This document shows, one piece after another, positions 39,970 to 51,433 of a stretch of DNA of 64,000 nt; position 1 is the stretch's first letter; each line of letters begins with the position of its first letter. Source of the DNA: Gyromitra esculenta (lineage: Eukaryota; Ascomycota; Pezizomycetes; Pezizales; Discinaceae); assembly GCA_038503075.1 (NCBI GenBank), contig JBCAML010000017.1, forward strand, positions 1,054,001 to 1,118,000, in the 5' to 3' direction. The notes beneath the pieces were generated by a model. It was not told the origin of the DNA and did not search any database. It saw only the letters and a program-made list of their open reading frames with translations. Both the position numbers and the translations under genes were made by a program.

Positions 39970-42577
39970 TTCTGTAACTTACACTACTTCGATTCTACCC
40001 TCAAGAGAAAAAAGTGGTGGAGGCTGGGAAGAATATCCTCATGTATATAGAAACACTAGCAATTGTGTTTTAATCATTGATAATTCACGAATTCGTGTAG
40101 TAACCCTAAAGTTTGCGCTTGTGTTACTGGCCAACAATCTCCAACTTCACTGATTATGATATTACCATGGCATCAGATCTAGACCGGTTCCTGGCATTAG
40201 CTATAGGAAAGGCTTCACCCTAAGTCAATGATTGGGCACACACCAAATGTCAAAGTGAACTACCAGTAGGTAGTTTTTGTTGGCAAGATTTGTTTACCTG
40301 CAGGATCTCAGTATTCTTCGAGACAGAGATATGTTTTTCTATTCCATGACTGGATGGTAACTCTCTCGACAAGTTGGGTGAGATGGTATTATGGTCTCAC
40401 TGCCGACTTTTTTTCAAGCAACTTAAGTACAAAATAAAGACACCTAGCAGCATACTTAGTCTTTGACCCAAGCCTCATGCGCTAGAACTCGTTAGAACTC
40501 ATGTACAAGGGAGAGAATTAGCCAGAGGCTAAGCAAATATATCTATAAAAAAAACTGAAAACCAGGAGGTGGGGATTAAGGGGCAAGCTAGATATATAGT
40601 ACATTGTCCACGATCAAAAGTTTGCTTGTTTTCGAGTTAGCAACCAAATGAGAGTTCGAAATGAAAGTCTACCAATTCTGGGGAAAAAATCAGAGAAAAA
40701 AATCTTTTGGTCTATTAATCTGATTTCAGACACCATAAACTTAATTGGTATTTTTTGGGGTTATAGAAAACCTAGAAACCTCTTTGGGAAGACCTGCACA
40801 CAGACTGTGACAGCTGATGCTCGGTTGCAGCTATGCACACCACAAAAAGACGAACCTCTGACTGCATATTCCTCTCATTTATTCCATATAAATTGTGCTT
40901 TTGGCAGTTTTGAAAACGTAGATGCAATTAGCAAAGCGTACTGATATTTTTTCGACTTTTTTCGATTTTTTCCCTCCAGAACCGATGGACTTTCATTTTG
41001 AACTTTTTTTCGGTTGTTAACTCGAAAACACGCAAACGTTTGATCATGGAGAATAACCTATAAGAGAAAAATTCCCAATTTTACTTTTGTGCTAAATTCT
41101 TCCTCTTAATCACAAATGACCCAAGCGCCACTATGTAGCCGTGAAGTTGCTTTTTCTCCATCATTCTCGTAATACCGGGCTTGTTTTCCCCGTTGATGGT
41201 TTTCGCCTTGCCTACTGAATTAGCACGAAGGAAAATATAAAACATTGTGCATGTTTCGCTTGCATTCTGGTTGGTCGATTTAAAAATTATATATACAGCT
41301 TCTTTATCAGCCGGTTGACTCGACTCTGCTATTCGGAGGAGGTTGTTTGTTAACGTTGTGTAAAGGGGGGAACAGAACATATATGTAATTTCAGCCAGCC
41401 ACTAACGGTAGAGAGCAGTACCTCTGAAGAGGCCTTAGCTTAAGAACGAGTAGGTTGTATTAAAACAAATCGATGGACCGTGAAGTTTGCTACATATTTT
41501 TCTTCACTCCTATGGCATGTAAAGTTCAGATACATAATCTGGTGTTGTGTATGCAACATGATCACCCGTAAGTTTTGCACACGCGGTCAGCATACCGTAG
41601 GGACTTGGAAAATACAGACACTTACATACTTATGGTATTTGTAAAACTATGTTTTCAGGTCATACATGCAGGCACAGGAGTATTCCTTCCGTCTACCAGT
41701 TTAGGGAGCCGTATGCGTGTGGCCAATAATTTCGATCCAAAGGTTAATAATAGATAGAGATTTTTGTAGAAACTATATATAGTCGAATTCTAATCAATTG
41801 GCTTAGATTGACCTGCCATGTCGCCACGGAGTGTACTTAGGTCGGGGTGAAGTTGTGGGCTTACGTGTATGTAGTTCGTTATCTTTCACTTGTGGAGTTG
41901 GAAGTACCCCTAGGCCGTTTACGGTATGAATTACTGCGTGGCATTACTCCGGCTCCACCGCCTGGGTGAATAAATTATTACGGAAATTGCTTATATATAC
42001 AATGCCTGGCGGGGGCGAATGATTCATTTATAAGCACTTTATTAATACTGAAGTTTTGCGGGGACAGTTGATCCATTGCCTGGTCACTCATTCCTCTCAT
42101 ATCGTTTAAGGTATAGATAAACCCAAACGTAGGTGAGCTCGGGACCAGCCATTGGGAACCGAATACTACATGTATACATGTACTTGCTTTATAAAAACAC
42201 ACCTCTGGATTTTGGACTGGGATGTACGAGATTTTACGGAAAATTGCGAGATCGGAGGTCCATACTATCTATCTTGGATGCTAAAGTTTATAAAGCCAGA
42301 AGCATTTAATATTAATGTGAGAAAGATATCGATAATCATTAAATCCATACTTGCTCTGATACAGAACTAACCCAGCGAAGTAATACCAATACAGCAAGCC
42401 TAGCACCCATGAACACTCACCTCTTGCAAATAGTTACAATGCGAGCACAGCTGGCTGAGGACACAAAAGTGGCAAAGTGAGCTAGAAACTCAGCTATCCA
42501 CACACACGTACACACCCGTTCCTCACATAAAATGCCCATCGTACACCTAATATAGCTACCGTTCTTCCATCTTGCTT
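39970..42577. other. Intergenic, contains one MITE
   Basis: Apart from the inverted-repeat element at 40595-41062 I see only short frames without support. 41760-42560 is AT-rich with no domain-like translation. Confidence 0.5.
40595..41062. mobile_element. MITE with about 95-bp terminal inverted repeats
   Basis: The left end (tatagtacattgtccacgat, continuing through tttcgagttagcaacca and ttctggggaaaaaa) matches the reverse complement of the right end (ending ctata at 41058-41062) over about 95 bp at roughly 80% identity by eye. The 270-bp centre has no coding frame. A target duplication is not clear, so the exact ends are uncertain by a few bases. Confidence 0.7.
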
Positions 42578-44170
42578 CTAGGTCCTCCCTTCTTTCACCA
42601 TAGCTGCCAACACCGCAGCTCCTAGAATGCCTCCATCTTTTGCCTCCACTAATCTAATGGTCTTCCCCTTGGCTTCTACTCGCTTCCCTATAATCTCCTG
42701 CATGAACCTCTCACACTGTACCTTAAAACCTGGATACTTCTCTAACACAGTCCCAGTGTAGCCTACGACGATTTCAACGCCATCAGCACTCAGCTCATTA
42801 TTAACCCCTAGCACGCCTACTGTGGCAGCTGCAACGAGCGCTGCAGCCCGTGTGGAGACCCGATTACAGATACGTTTGAATGTCGCTGCTGTCTGGAGAT
42901 CCCAAGGAGCTGGAAGCACCTCTTCTGGAGTGAAATACTCTTGCAACAATGCCAGAACCTCGGTGTCGTCAAGAGCAGCTCCGACATCAGCACATAGCCA
43001 AGTTTCTATCCCGTAGGGGCGACACATCTTTGCCGGAAGCTTATCTCGGTAGATAGCAAATACATCCAACGAGACAAGCCGAACTATCTCGCCGAGATAA
43101 CGTCCTGAAACCATCTCCTCGAATGGCTGAAACCCTGGTTTTTCGTTTTCTGCGTCAAGCTGTCGGTCCCATTCCGTCATATATGGCTCCAGTGGTGGCG
43201 CGGTCCCACTGATACTCCACTCGGTATTTAGTAGCATCATGTCGCCCATACTTGGTTTCTTAGTATGGTGGAGCTTAGACACAGGACAAAGGCAAGTGGC
43301 GTTGGTGCCCGTTCCAACGATGATCCCTGCAGCCGCGCGGGAACGTTTGGTGGACGTAGCATGGACGTAGGAAGCGGAGAGAAGGGTGGAAATGGAATCA
43401 TTGGTTATAGAAACGACTTTTATAGAAGGGAGAGAAGAGAAGCTGAGGGTATGAGCGGCGTAAGCGTGGGAGAGGAGAAGAGAAAGATTGTTTGTCCCAG
43501 TGAAGGTAAAGCCCTTGCCCATGGGCATGAGCATGGCAGAGTCGTGAGATGTTTGCCTACGAGAAACAGTGAGTATAAGCGGAATACGTAGATGTGCAAA
43601 ACAAGGGGTCCTTTACTCCATAGGAAAGCTAAACGTGATCCCCAACTCCATTCCCTCTGTTAGTATCGCCTCTCTTGTAGCCACATCTGCAGCATCAAGA
43701 TAGCCGCCTACAACATCTGCAATCTTCTCCGCGACCCAAGCAAATAGCTTTTCTGCGTCGCTAGACTTAAGATATTCAGGAATTTTCCAACTCCCTTGCG
43801 TTAATATCCTTAATTTTTCACTACCTGTACTCCCATCCTCCTCTACATCCCCCGAATCGTAACTACCATCCTCACTCGGTAGATAGTCACCAAAAAGCTC
43901 AACAACCCCGACACGCAGATTCGTCCCGCCTAGGTCGAGTGCCAAAAACCGTCCTGTTTCCTCCCCACTCGGCAGCACACGAACAGGTGTTGATAGAAAT
44001 TGTGATGTTGATTTTAACGCGAGCTCGTGGAAGACAGCTTCGAACGCCTGAGAGAGTCTTGATAGATTCTTTAGTGGCGTTTCGAGCTTCTGGAGGAGCT
44101 GCAGTTCAGCATCCGTGGAGCAGCTCCCGGTGGTTGTTAGGGTTGAGGCTGGAATTGCGGACGGCGCCAT
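42578..44170 (-). CDS. Hexokinase/glucokinase-family protein
   Basis: Two exons (44170-43617 and 43556-42578) with a 60-nt intron (gtaaag...cgtag) give 510 aa. Typical hexokinase motifs are FLALDLGGTNLRVG (about residues 75-88, phosphate 1), LGITFSFP (sugar site), TNDSISTLL with the catalytic Asp, GTGTNAT (phosphate 2), NTEW and FEEMVSGRYLGE with sugar-binding Glu residues. The spliced join gives SFPMEQTSHDSA. The family phosphorylates glucose or fructose with ATP in the cytosol. Two C-terminal ATP-site motifs deviate: GYTGTVLEKYP where VDGSVYEKYP-like sequence is usual, and DGGILGAA where DGSGxGAA is usual. It may be a true glucokinase, or one of the non-catalytic regulatory hexokinase-like proteins known in filamentous fungi. 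Confidence 0.9.
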
Positions 44171-45331
44171 AAGAAAAATGAATAAACATATCGTGGAGAA
44201 GGGGGCAAGGCTCGGTATTTATTTTCCGCCCCTGTCGCACATGATGTCGCGTGCCATATCGATACCCCCACAATTTGTACTCTTCCCCCCCTCGCTGCCT
44301 TGCTGAGGGCTGCAGAGGTTACTGGTTGATATTGTTTGGGGATTTGCATTCCAGTTTTTTCGCCCAATAATCCATGAGAAATTAACCCCACCAGTCAGCT
44401 GTAAAAGCACCCCATGTGAACAGAAATTCCCTTCTGCGTAAGCTTCAGCGACCACCATCCCTGCATACTGATTCTATATTTAGGTCCGTGGCTTCCGATC
44501 TTGTTCCGTGATGGTGCGCCTTTTTCTTTCCTTTCCTTCCTATGGATACTGCGTTTAGTGGTGCTACAAAATTATCAGCTAGTGGTGATGCTCTAGCTCT
44601 AGCTATGAGAGATCGTATTTCTGCATCTCTGATGTCCTGGTACGCGGTGCTTTTGGAGTGCTAGTAGCCACGGGTTTAGTGACTACATGTAATTAGAAAG
44701 ATCTCTTTCTATCATCACCAAACCCTTCTCTTTTTGTTTCAGCCCACCTCAAGTGTAAGAGACTTTGCTCTCTCGCCTATTAATGGTACTTCTAACGGAC
44801 TCTGTTGCGATTGGAATCCGTCGATGATTTCTGTATAGCACTATTACTCAAGTAGGTCGCTATATGAGTAACGGTTTGTGTCTGGCGGTTAATTGATGTC
44901 TTCGTTCCTGGCAGAACCGTAATAAAATCCTCCATATCCCACCGCTGAGACATCACGTGGGTAAAGGATTTCTAGCGTGAGAGCTTTAATTTTTTATTTT
45001 CACATAATATAATTAGCCACAGAACTTCTCAACCTAGAATCTTCACCCTCTTTCTCTCCCTCCTCCCTTCTTTTTCCTTTCCCTAATCCTCTCCATTTCC
45101 TCTCACCTGAGGACCATACTCCAGTGTTAATACACATCTTGCTTATCTCATTCTCACTCTTTTCCATCACCTCCCCTAGCTGCCGCGGGACGGCTGCACT
45201 CAAGACCCTTCAGCCCTATCAATTCTTATCACCGTTCTTATAGCCTACTGACCACATCCACTATCCTATTCAGTTCCTCTAATTTCTCCCTGTCTCCCTT
45301 CTCTTAGTAAATTAGAGATAAAAATACTAGG
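44171..45331. other. Divergent intergenic region
   Basis: It lies between the hexokinase start and a small gene transcribed the other way, so promoters of both are expected. Pyrimidine-rich (ctccctcct-type) sequence fills 45040-45110. No other feature is seen. Confidence 0.5.
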
Positions 45332-45962
45332 ATGTGTTTCCGTGACCCTTATAGCACTCTTGATTCCTCTACCATGAGGCAGCTAAACGCCATATTGTTG
45401 GAGGAAGCTACAACAAAAGAGGGCAGAAGGCAAGCAAGAAAGCGGAAGACAGAGCTTAAAAGACAAGAGAAAGAACAGAAGAAGATAGCGAAGGTCAAAG
45501 AGAGTCTACAACAGAAGCACGGATCTAAACTACAACCGGCACTAGGCAGTAGAAAGAAGAAGTATGAAACTAGTTCCAGTGGCTCGGATGATACAGATTC
45601 GCATTGGTACCGCCGACATCGTCACCGGCTGGAGGATTCTGACAATTCAAGCCGTATGGTAAGTCTCTTTCTACTCACTTTTATACAGCAGGAGCTGAAA
45701 ATTTTATAAGCCCAAACCCAAGCCTTCAAGCGAGGATAGAGAAGGTGCCCCTGCGCACATTACGCATATTGAGTTTGGTATGTCCATTTTAAGTCATTCC
45801 AGATTTCAGATCTACCTAACAAAATTTGAAAACTGTGTAGGCGAATTCCACAGTGCACCCCCGCCTGCAGCTGCACCTCCACATCAATTAGAGGAACCAC
45901 CATTATCGGATGTCGAACCAACAGTGGTGAAAGTGGCGAGGACAGAGAGGACAACACACTGA
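45332..45962 (+). CDS. Hypothetical lysine/glutamate-rich protein, 3 exons
   Basis: I do not recognise this family. The model 45332-45658, 45711-45777, 45841-45962 (introns 52 and 63 nt, GT-AG, branch-like ctaac in the second) gives 171 aa in frame. Residues about 15-60 are a charged helix likely to form a coiled coil (KEGRRQARKRKTELKRQEK), then a Ser/Asp and His/Arg-rich segment (SSSGSDDTDSHWYRRHRHR), then a Pro/Ala-rich tail. The first intron's acceptor (ttataag) is not ideal and alternatives exist. Composition suggests a nucleic-acid-associated or cytoskeletal protein, but nothing specific can be claimed. Confidence 0.45.
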
Positions 45963-46848
45963 TTATCGCAGTCCAGATCCTTTCTGCTAGACTGTTGGAA
46001 GGGCGCTCGCAAGACGTCGGAGACGTTTAGTATGAGCTTATGGACTATGACTAGTCGTAACCTTTGTACTGAGCTTTAGCCCTATAGAGTTACACTGCAA
46101 ACGAATAAACGAGCAGCCTGTGGAGGCCTACTTCGTGAGATGAAATTCGAGTGCTTACTCATGACGCAAATTTTTCCAGGTGATTTAAAGTATTATGATA
46201 ATAAATAGAAATAGAAAGGTTAGTAAAGTAGATCGTTAACATTAAGAGCCCGCTTGCCTACTTAAATGTATGCTTGATGACCTGTGTTTAAATCGGAACT
46301 CAAACTGCTGCGTGATAAAAGAGATTCGGAAGAGGTAACTGGCTTTCCTTTTAAATTTCGTCTATCATTAACTTTGGGTGGCCAACGACTCTAATATCTT
46401 TCCCGTGTCTGACTCGGACTTTAAGAAAGATAATTAATAATAGTCTATGCACCGGGCTTGGAATAAACTCCATGTATTGTATTTATTTCTGAAAGGCCCG
46501 CGTTTTTCTTAAATAGAGTCGTGTGCTAAACTATGAAGTCAACATCGATCTTGCTTTAGGTGCGTTCTGAGGCTATTTACGAGCGATTTATTTTTTGGGA
46601 AGAGAGATATATTTTGCGTGGCCAAAACCGAAGCAAGGATATATTTAGGAAGTTGGTTCTTGGTCATTTGACCAATTATGTGGCTGTAGAACTGTTTCCA
46701 CAAAGCCCAGAAAGTCTCATACCTCAAGTTTCATTCAACTCCCACTCTCCCTCTCATCATCGACTCCTCCCACTAACTACTCGCCCATCATCATCTCTCG
46801 TGAGACTCAGCCAGTTTTCCTCTAAAAGTCCGACTAACACGTAACATT
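45963..46848. other. Intergenic, nothing recognised
   Basis: This is AT-rich sequence with no supported frame. The last 100 nt are C/T-rich, as in fungal promoters. Confidence 0.45.
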
Positions 46849-47264
46849 ATGTGTTGTTTCTCAAAACGTCCCAAACGCGGCAACCAAGCAAGCCAGGAAC
46901 TTGACCCTGAAGAATATTTCAATGCTACAAATGCAAACCTGGCAGAGGGAGATAGGATTAGGATGAATACGGCCAAAGAGAGCCGTGGACAGGAGAACTC
47001 TCGGCCACCTAGTCGTGCTGGAGAAGTGGTGTGTTACATCCTGATATCGATGTTCTTAAGGTATTTTTATTTTACGACGATCTGATTGTTCTAAGACTAC
47101 GGATTTAAAAATGAAGGGAACGTTAAATATACCAGGAAGAAAGGTGCACTCTCCTCTCTTTGGAGCTGCCTACTATTAAGACAGGATGTTGATCATAATT
47201 TTAGGCAAAATTTGAAGGTGAGGGAAACGATAGCCGTAGCGGTGGGGGTGGTAAAGAGACCTAA
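46849..47264 (+). CDS. Hypothetical small protein, possibly 2 exons
   Basis: I do not recognise this protein. The frame begins MCCFSKRPKRGNQASQELD after a pyrimidine-rich leader and continues with a charged, polar sequence up to SRAGEV. A GT-AG intron (about 47029-47204) would join it to AKFEGEGNDSRS and a short Gly-rich tail with TAA at 47262-47264, giving 79 aa. Without splicing the frame ends at 47085 in a hydrophobic run. Its N-terminus (MCCF) and basic character faintly echo the gene at 45332 (MCFR), so the two may be related or just similar in composition. Confidence 0.33.
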
Positions 47265-48677
47265 GTTTTATAGGCTAGACAGCCTCATTCGAGCATGGTC
47301 TGATACAGTATTTGGGTTTATAGACTGAACGAATGAGACGGTTTCGAGCTATTTACTTGCGTTTGCAATTTTTAGATCGAAACTGTCTCGCAGGAAACTC
47401 ATCAATAATGAATAAAATAAAATACACTTTGACTATTTCCTCCTCCCTCTCTTATTTAGGCCTACGGATGTGTACACTTTATCTAGACGGCTATTTGTGT
47501 TGTACTCAAAATTCCCTGCTGACACCGTATTTCAAAGCTAGGCGTTAGTGCTAAATGTGCGCACGTTGCCCCTACTACGCCTGAATTCCCTCGCCTCCAA
47601 CTTTCTCTTCGCTCTCCATCGGCTTAAATCACTCACTCTGAAGACTTCCGGGATTATCGATTTGCTAGTATCAGTGGTCACTAATATGTCGCAATCCATC
47701 CATCCATCCATCCTCTCTTGCTAGTAAAAAATTTGAACACAATCGGGACCATCGCTCTGTGGAATTGGCTAGCGGTCATTGAGCCGAAAGGGAGAAGAAA
47801 AAGGCTCAGAAGAAGAGAGACAAACTAGTGAAGAAGGAAAAAGCCAGAGGCAAGAGGCAAGTGACAAAAGAGAGGGAGGAGGGAGAAGAGAGAAAGAAGA
47901 GAGATGCCCCCACAGGCTCTAACAATGCAAGCTCATCTCTTCCCAAAATCCTGCAAAAGCTAAATGACCTACCAGAGTAATTAAAGAAAAAGCGAAGGAG
48001 GTTTTTTCCCAATAAGATCAATGATAACGATGCTGGAGCACCTAGCAATATAGGCAAATATGGTGGGAATTTCAGTCAGGTAGATACGTTCTCTACGATA
48101 TTTATTACAGGATTACTAAAGTGATTCATAGTGTAAGTCCTTCCCTAGTCATGATAATGGCGATAGTCAAGATATTGGCACCTATGAAGGAGAAGTGAGG
48201 AGCTTAACGGAAACAAGTCAGCTATATAGATTTACGGGTTACTTTTCTGTTCCTATGTTAAAAAAAGTGTAAAATTTAGAAACAAAACATAATGGAGATG
48301 CTAAGCTTCACGAGATATTTGCGGCCTAAAAGTTATTTAGATCTGCAAACTACTTGAACTATCATATTTCCCATATGGCTGTGTATCCCTTATACTCTGA
48401 TGTGGTTAGCTGAATATCTCCAAGATAATCCATCGAGGTTTATCGAGATTTATCGGGACTGATAGGCACATATAGCAAGACGACATATGTGTTAAATAAG
48501 CACGTATCTTCCGGCAATACCAGAACTTAAGAAAATCGAAGTAAATAAATTATGTGGGCATATATTCGAGTGCTATCTTGTGTTCGCAGCCGTTCTTGTT
48601 TATACGAGAACTAAAAATAGTAAAACGGAAAAAGTGAGGGCTGCAGACTGTTGAGCTGATGGAGAGGGAAACAACGA
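47265..48677. other. Intergenic with a decayed Lys/Arg-rich frame
   Basis: Between about 47790 and 48078 one plus-strand frame reads KKRDKLVKKEKARGKRQ and continues to LQKLNDLPE, a TAA, then KKKRRRFFPNKINDND, ending at a possible donor (cag|gtagat). It resembles a degraded charged protein like the 45.3-kb gene, but there is no start and it contains a stop, so I do not call a gene. Confidence 0.35.
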
Positions 48678-48896
48678 GTGGCAGGGAGGCTCTGCATCCA
48701 AGTTATTTCTCCGGAAATTGGCAGACTATCTATTCTATGTAACCCTACGCTAGCAACTTTTGGGACTGATTTATCTTCCGGTCCCTCTATCAATCTTAAT
48801 CACCCCCTCTCTAAACACCATCCACTCTCCCCCGCTCCTACAGCAGAAAGCACCAGTATCAACGTTACCAATATCTCTCCATCTTTCAAATTAGCG

Positions 48897-49097
48897 ATGC
48901 CATCCAACTACTTTGTCTACCATCTCGCTCCGACACCCGAAACACCGTTTTGGCACTACGGCTACTACCTTACGAGTTTGAAGTGTGAGGAGCTCCCGGA
49001 CATCACTCTTTACCAGCCGAAATGGATCTATAACGATGAGACGAGAGTTTACACAGCTGTTGAGCCCAGCCAACTATACTTGTGGAAAGGCGAGTAA
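48897..49097 (+). CDS. Hypothetical small protein (66 aa)
   Basis: I do not recognise this. From ATG 48897 the frame reads MPSNYFVYHLAPTPETPFWH and goes on with ordered-looking, Trp/Tyr-rich sequence (YGYYLTSLKCEELPD, YQPKWIYNDETRVYTAVE) to TAA at 49097. The composition is more protein-like than neighbouring frames. An upstream in-frame start at 48678 would add 73 residues of low-information sequence. There is no domain, signal peptide or membrane segment. Confidence 0.38.
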   Translation: MPSNYFVYHLAPTPETPFWHYGYYLTSLKCEELPDITLYQPKWIYNDETRVYTAVEPSQLYLWKGE

Positions 49098-51433
49098 AGC
49101 TATTGTTAAATGTAAGCATTTCATTCATCTGCAATTCAGTTTGATTCCTGTTCGCCGCTTACTGTAGGTATGATACAGCTCAGGAATTCATGAGGGACGG
49201 ACAATCACTACGCGTTCGTTTTATGAATGAAAGGCAAAGGGAAAAACGCCCATCACATACCCTAAATCCTTGTCTTTTTTTGATTCTAGAAGTCTTGCTT
49301 CACGGTGATTTCACCGAGGTCATGATACTAAGAGGAGGGGTATAAAAACAGAATAAATTTTAAACCGTCTCTCGGCTTCATCCATTTCCACGTGACCACT
49401 TACAAACTAGTTGATTAATTTGACCATTTCCCAACTAGCTTCTTGTTGAGACCCTTTGCTAGATTCGGCCACGGCATTGCTCATATTTTTTAAAAAACGT
49501 GCAAAAATCTGCTAACTATTTACTAAAACTTCCACACCAAATCCTTCTGGGGAGTACAAGCTCCAACGAGCATAATGCTGATTACGGGTTATAAGAGTAC
49601 TCTGCGCTGTTGGTGTTGGATAGAAGAGAATGTGATACAAATTTCACCCGCCATGGTTAGAAGAGTTGCAAGGTCTAGGTCCTAGCAGTTTGACGATTTC
49701 ACTTATCTACACTTTGCTCATCGTCACCATCACCTCAATTTTCTCTAGCTAGGCCCTCAAAACCAATCTCCGACGTCTCCCGCCCCACAAGTAGCCCGCC
49801 CAGAGTGCACCAGCTATTGCAAGGTGCACTACGTCTGCCACATCTCCCCATCATCGCAATCCCTGACTCGCACTACGACTTTTGTGCAACAGGACATATT
49901 GTAATCAGTTCGATTCATATCTGGTTAATGTAGGTGCTGCTTTAATTCATGCAGTTTAGTATTATTAGTATTACTTGCTGGCACTAATAATTTCTAAGAA
50001 AACCAGTACGCATAAGATCGTCCAGACTTACATATCTGCTTTAGGTAGGGTCGTATTCTAAGCATTTTCCTGAGAGTGCCCCCATCGTCCCTAACGAATT
50101 AAAAAGTAAATCCGTATGAGCAGACGAAGGTCCTCGAGAAGAGGACACCATACTTACAGAGATTAGTTACACAAGCGTCCAAGATTATGAGGCCGCTAGT
50201 TTTACGTATACACAAGTGTAGCTACCAAATCAAGGTAAATTGTAGAAATTGATTTACAGAAGTCTAGACCCTTCTGACGGGAACCATCTTCATCAGAACA
50301 AATGACAGTTTCTTCTTCCAAAACAGTTACGCTTTTGGATAGTTTTCCGTGAGCAATACAAGTGATGCGCCAAACCTCACCGAGATATTTCTACCAAACT
50401 CCATGTATTTCACCTCCGCGTGACTGTACCTTCAGGTTCTTCATACCTGCCCGCTACTGGTTGTCCAACACGAGCGATATTACATGAATTTAAACGTTAG
50501 GGTAGTTGCCCTGAACGAAGTGCCCTGAACGAAGTGAAGGGTTATGGGGTAAGGAAAGAGTTAATCTCGATGCTGATTGGTCAGTCGATCTGACCAGTAA
50601 ATCCTGATTGCCACCCTCCAAGAACAAGGATAAGAGAACCCTAACCCAATATCAGGATTTCGAAAGCCCTGTGTGGGGCGCCACCACGAAGCGGCGTGAG
50701 GTCCCGACTGCGAGATTTTCACAAGTTTATTAAAGCCCAAGGTCCCCAGTGCTCTGAGTACATAGAATATGGTTCTTCTTTCAGGGGATACGACCCCCTA
50801 CAGGACAACCGGGGTTAGGTCTACTGAGGCATATCACTAGATAATGGATTGCTGGGGGGTCGTCTCCAGTTCACTGTCGATCACTTGGCAATATAACCGA
50901 GCAGCGATTGGATATTTCTTCAATTCAGCCAAGCCAACCCATCACTCCTACATCGGAACAGCCCTGTAAGGAAATAGCACTGTCTAAAATCTCAAGTCAC
51001 AATCTAAAAACAAACAAATAAAGCTATATTTCGGATAACGATACTAGTACAAACGTATAAAAGTAATACCTAAAAAATACATCCCTTCCTAGTTTTCCCA
51101 TTAATTTCATGCCCATCTAATCATGACACAGTCAGTAGAACCTTTAAGTAGAATTGCATAAAATAAATAAATAAAACGCTCATCAGGAAATAAATAAAAA
51201 GAGATATCCCTAACCACTAACTTTTAATATAAGCCACTATCATCAGCTATACTCCTACCTTGGGGTGTAAAAGGAAAAAGGGGTGAAAAATAAATACGTC
51301 AACCGACACCAAATAACCTCAATATAATAGTTTTTAGATGAGGTTTGGGGGGAGAAATAGTGGTACAAAAAAATCTAACCCTCCCCAAACCTTTCTATTA
51401 CACCACACACACCCATAAACATACAACTCAACA
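49098..51433. other. Long intergenic region, no gene supported
   Basis: A short tandem duplication of ccctgaacgaagtg occurs at about 50511-50538. The part 50560-50960 is less AT-rich than its surroundings and might be an old repeat, but I find no LTR ends or coding frame. 51000-51430 is the AT-rich 3' flank of the SNF2-family gene. Confidence 0.45.

Noticed and set aside
50511..50538. Tandem ccctgaacgaagtg as a CRISPR or satellite
   Set aside because: Only two adjacent copies, no spacers, and CRISPR arrays are not expected in a fungal genome.
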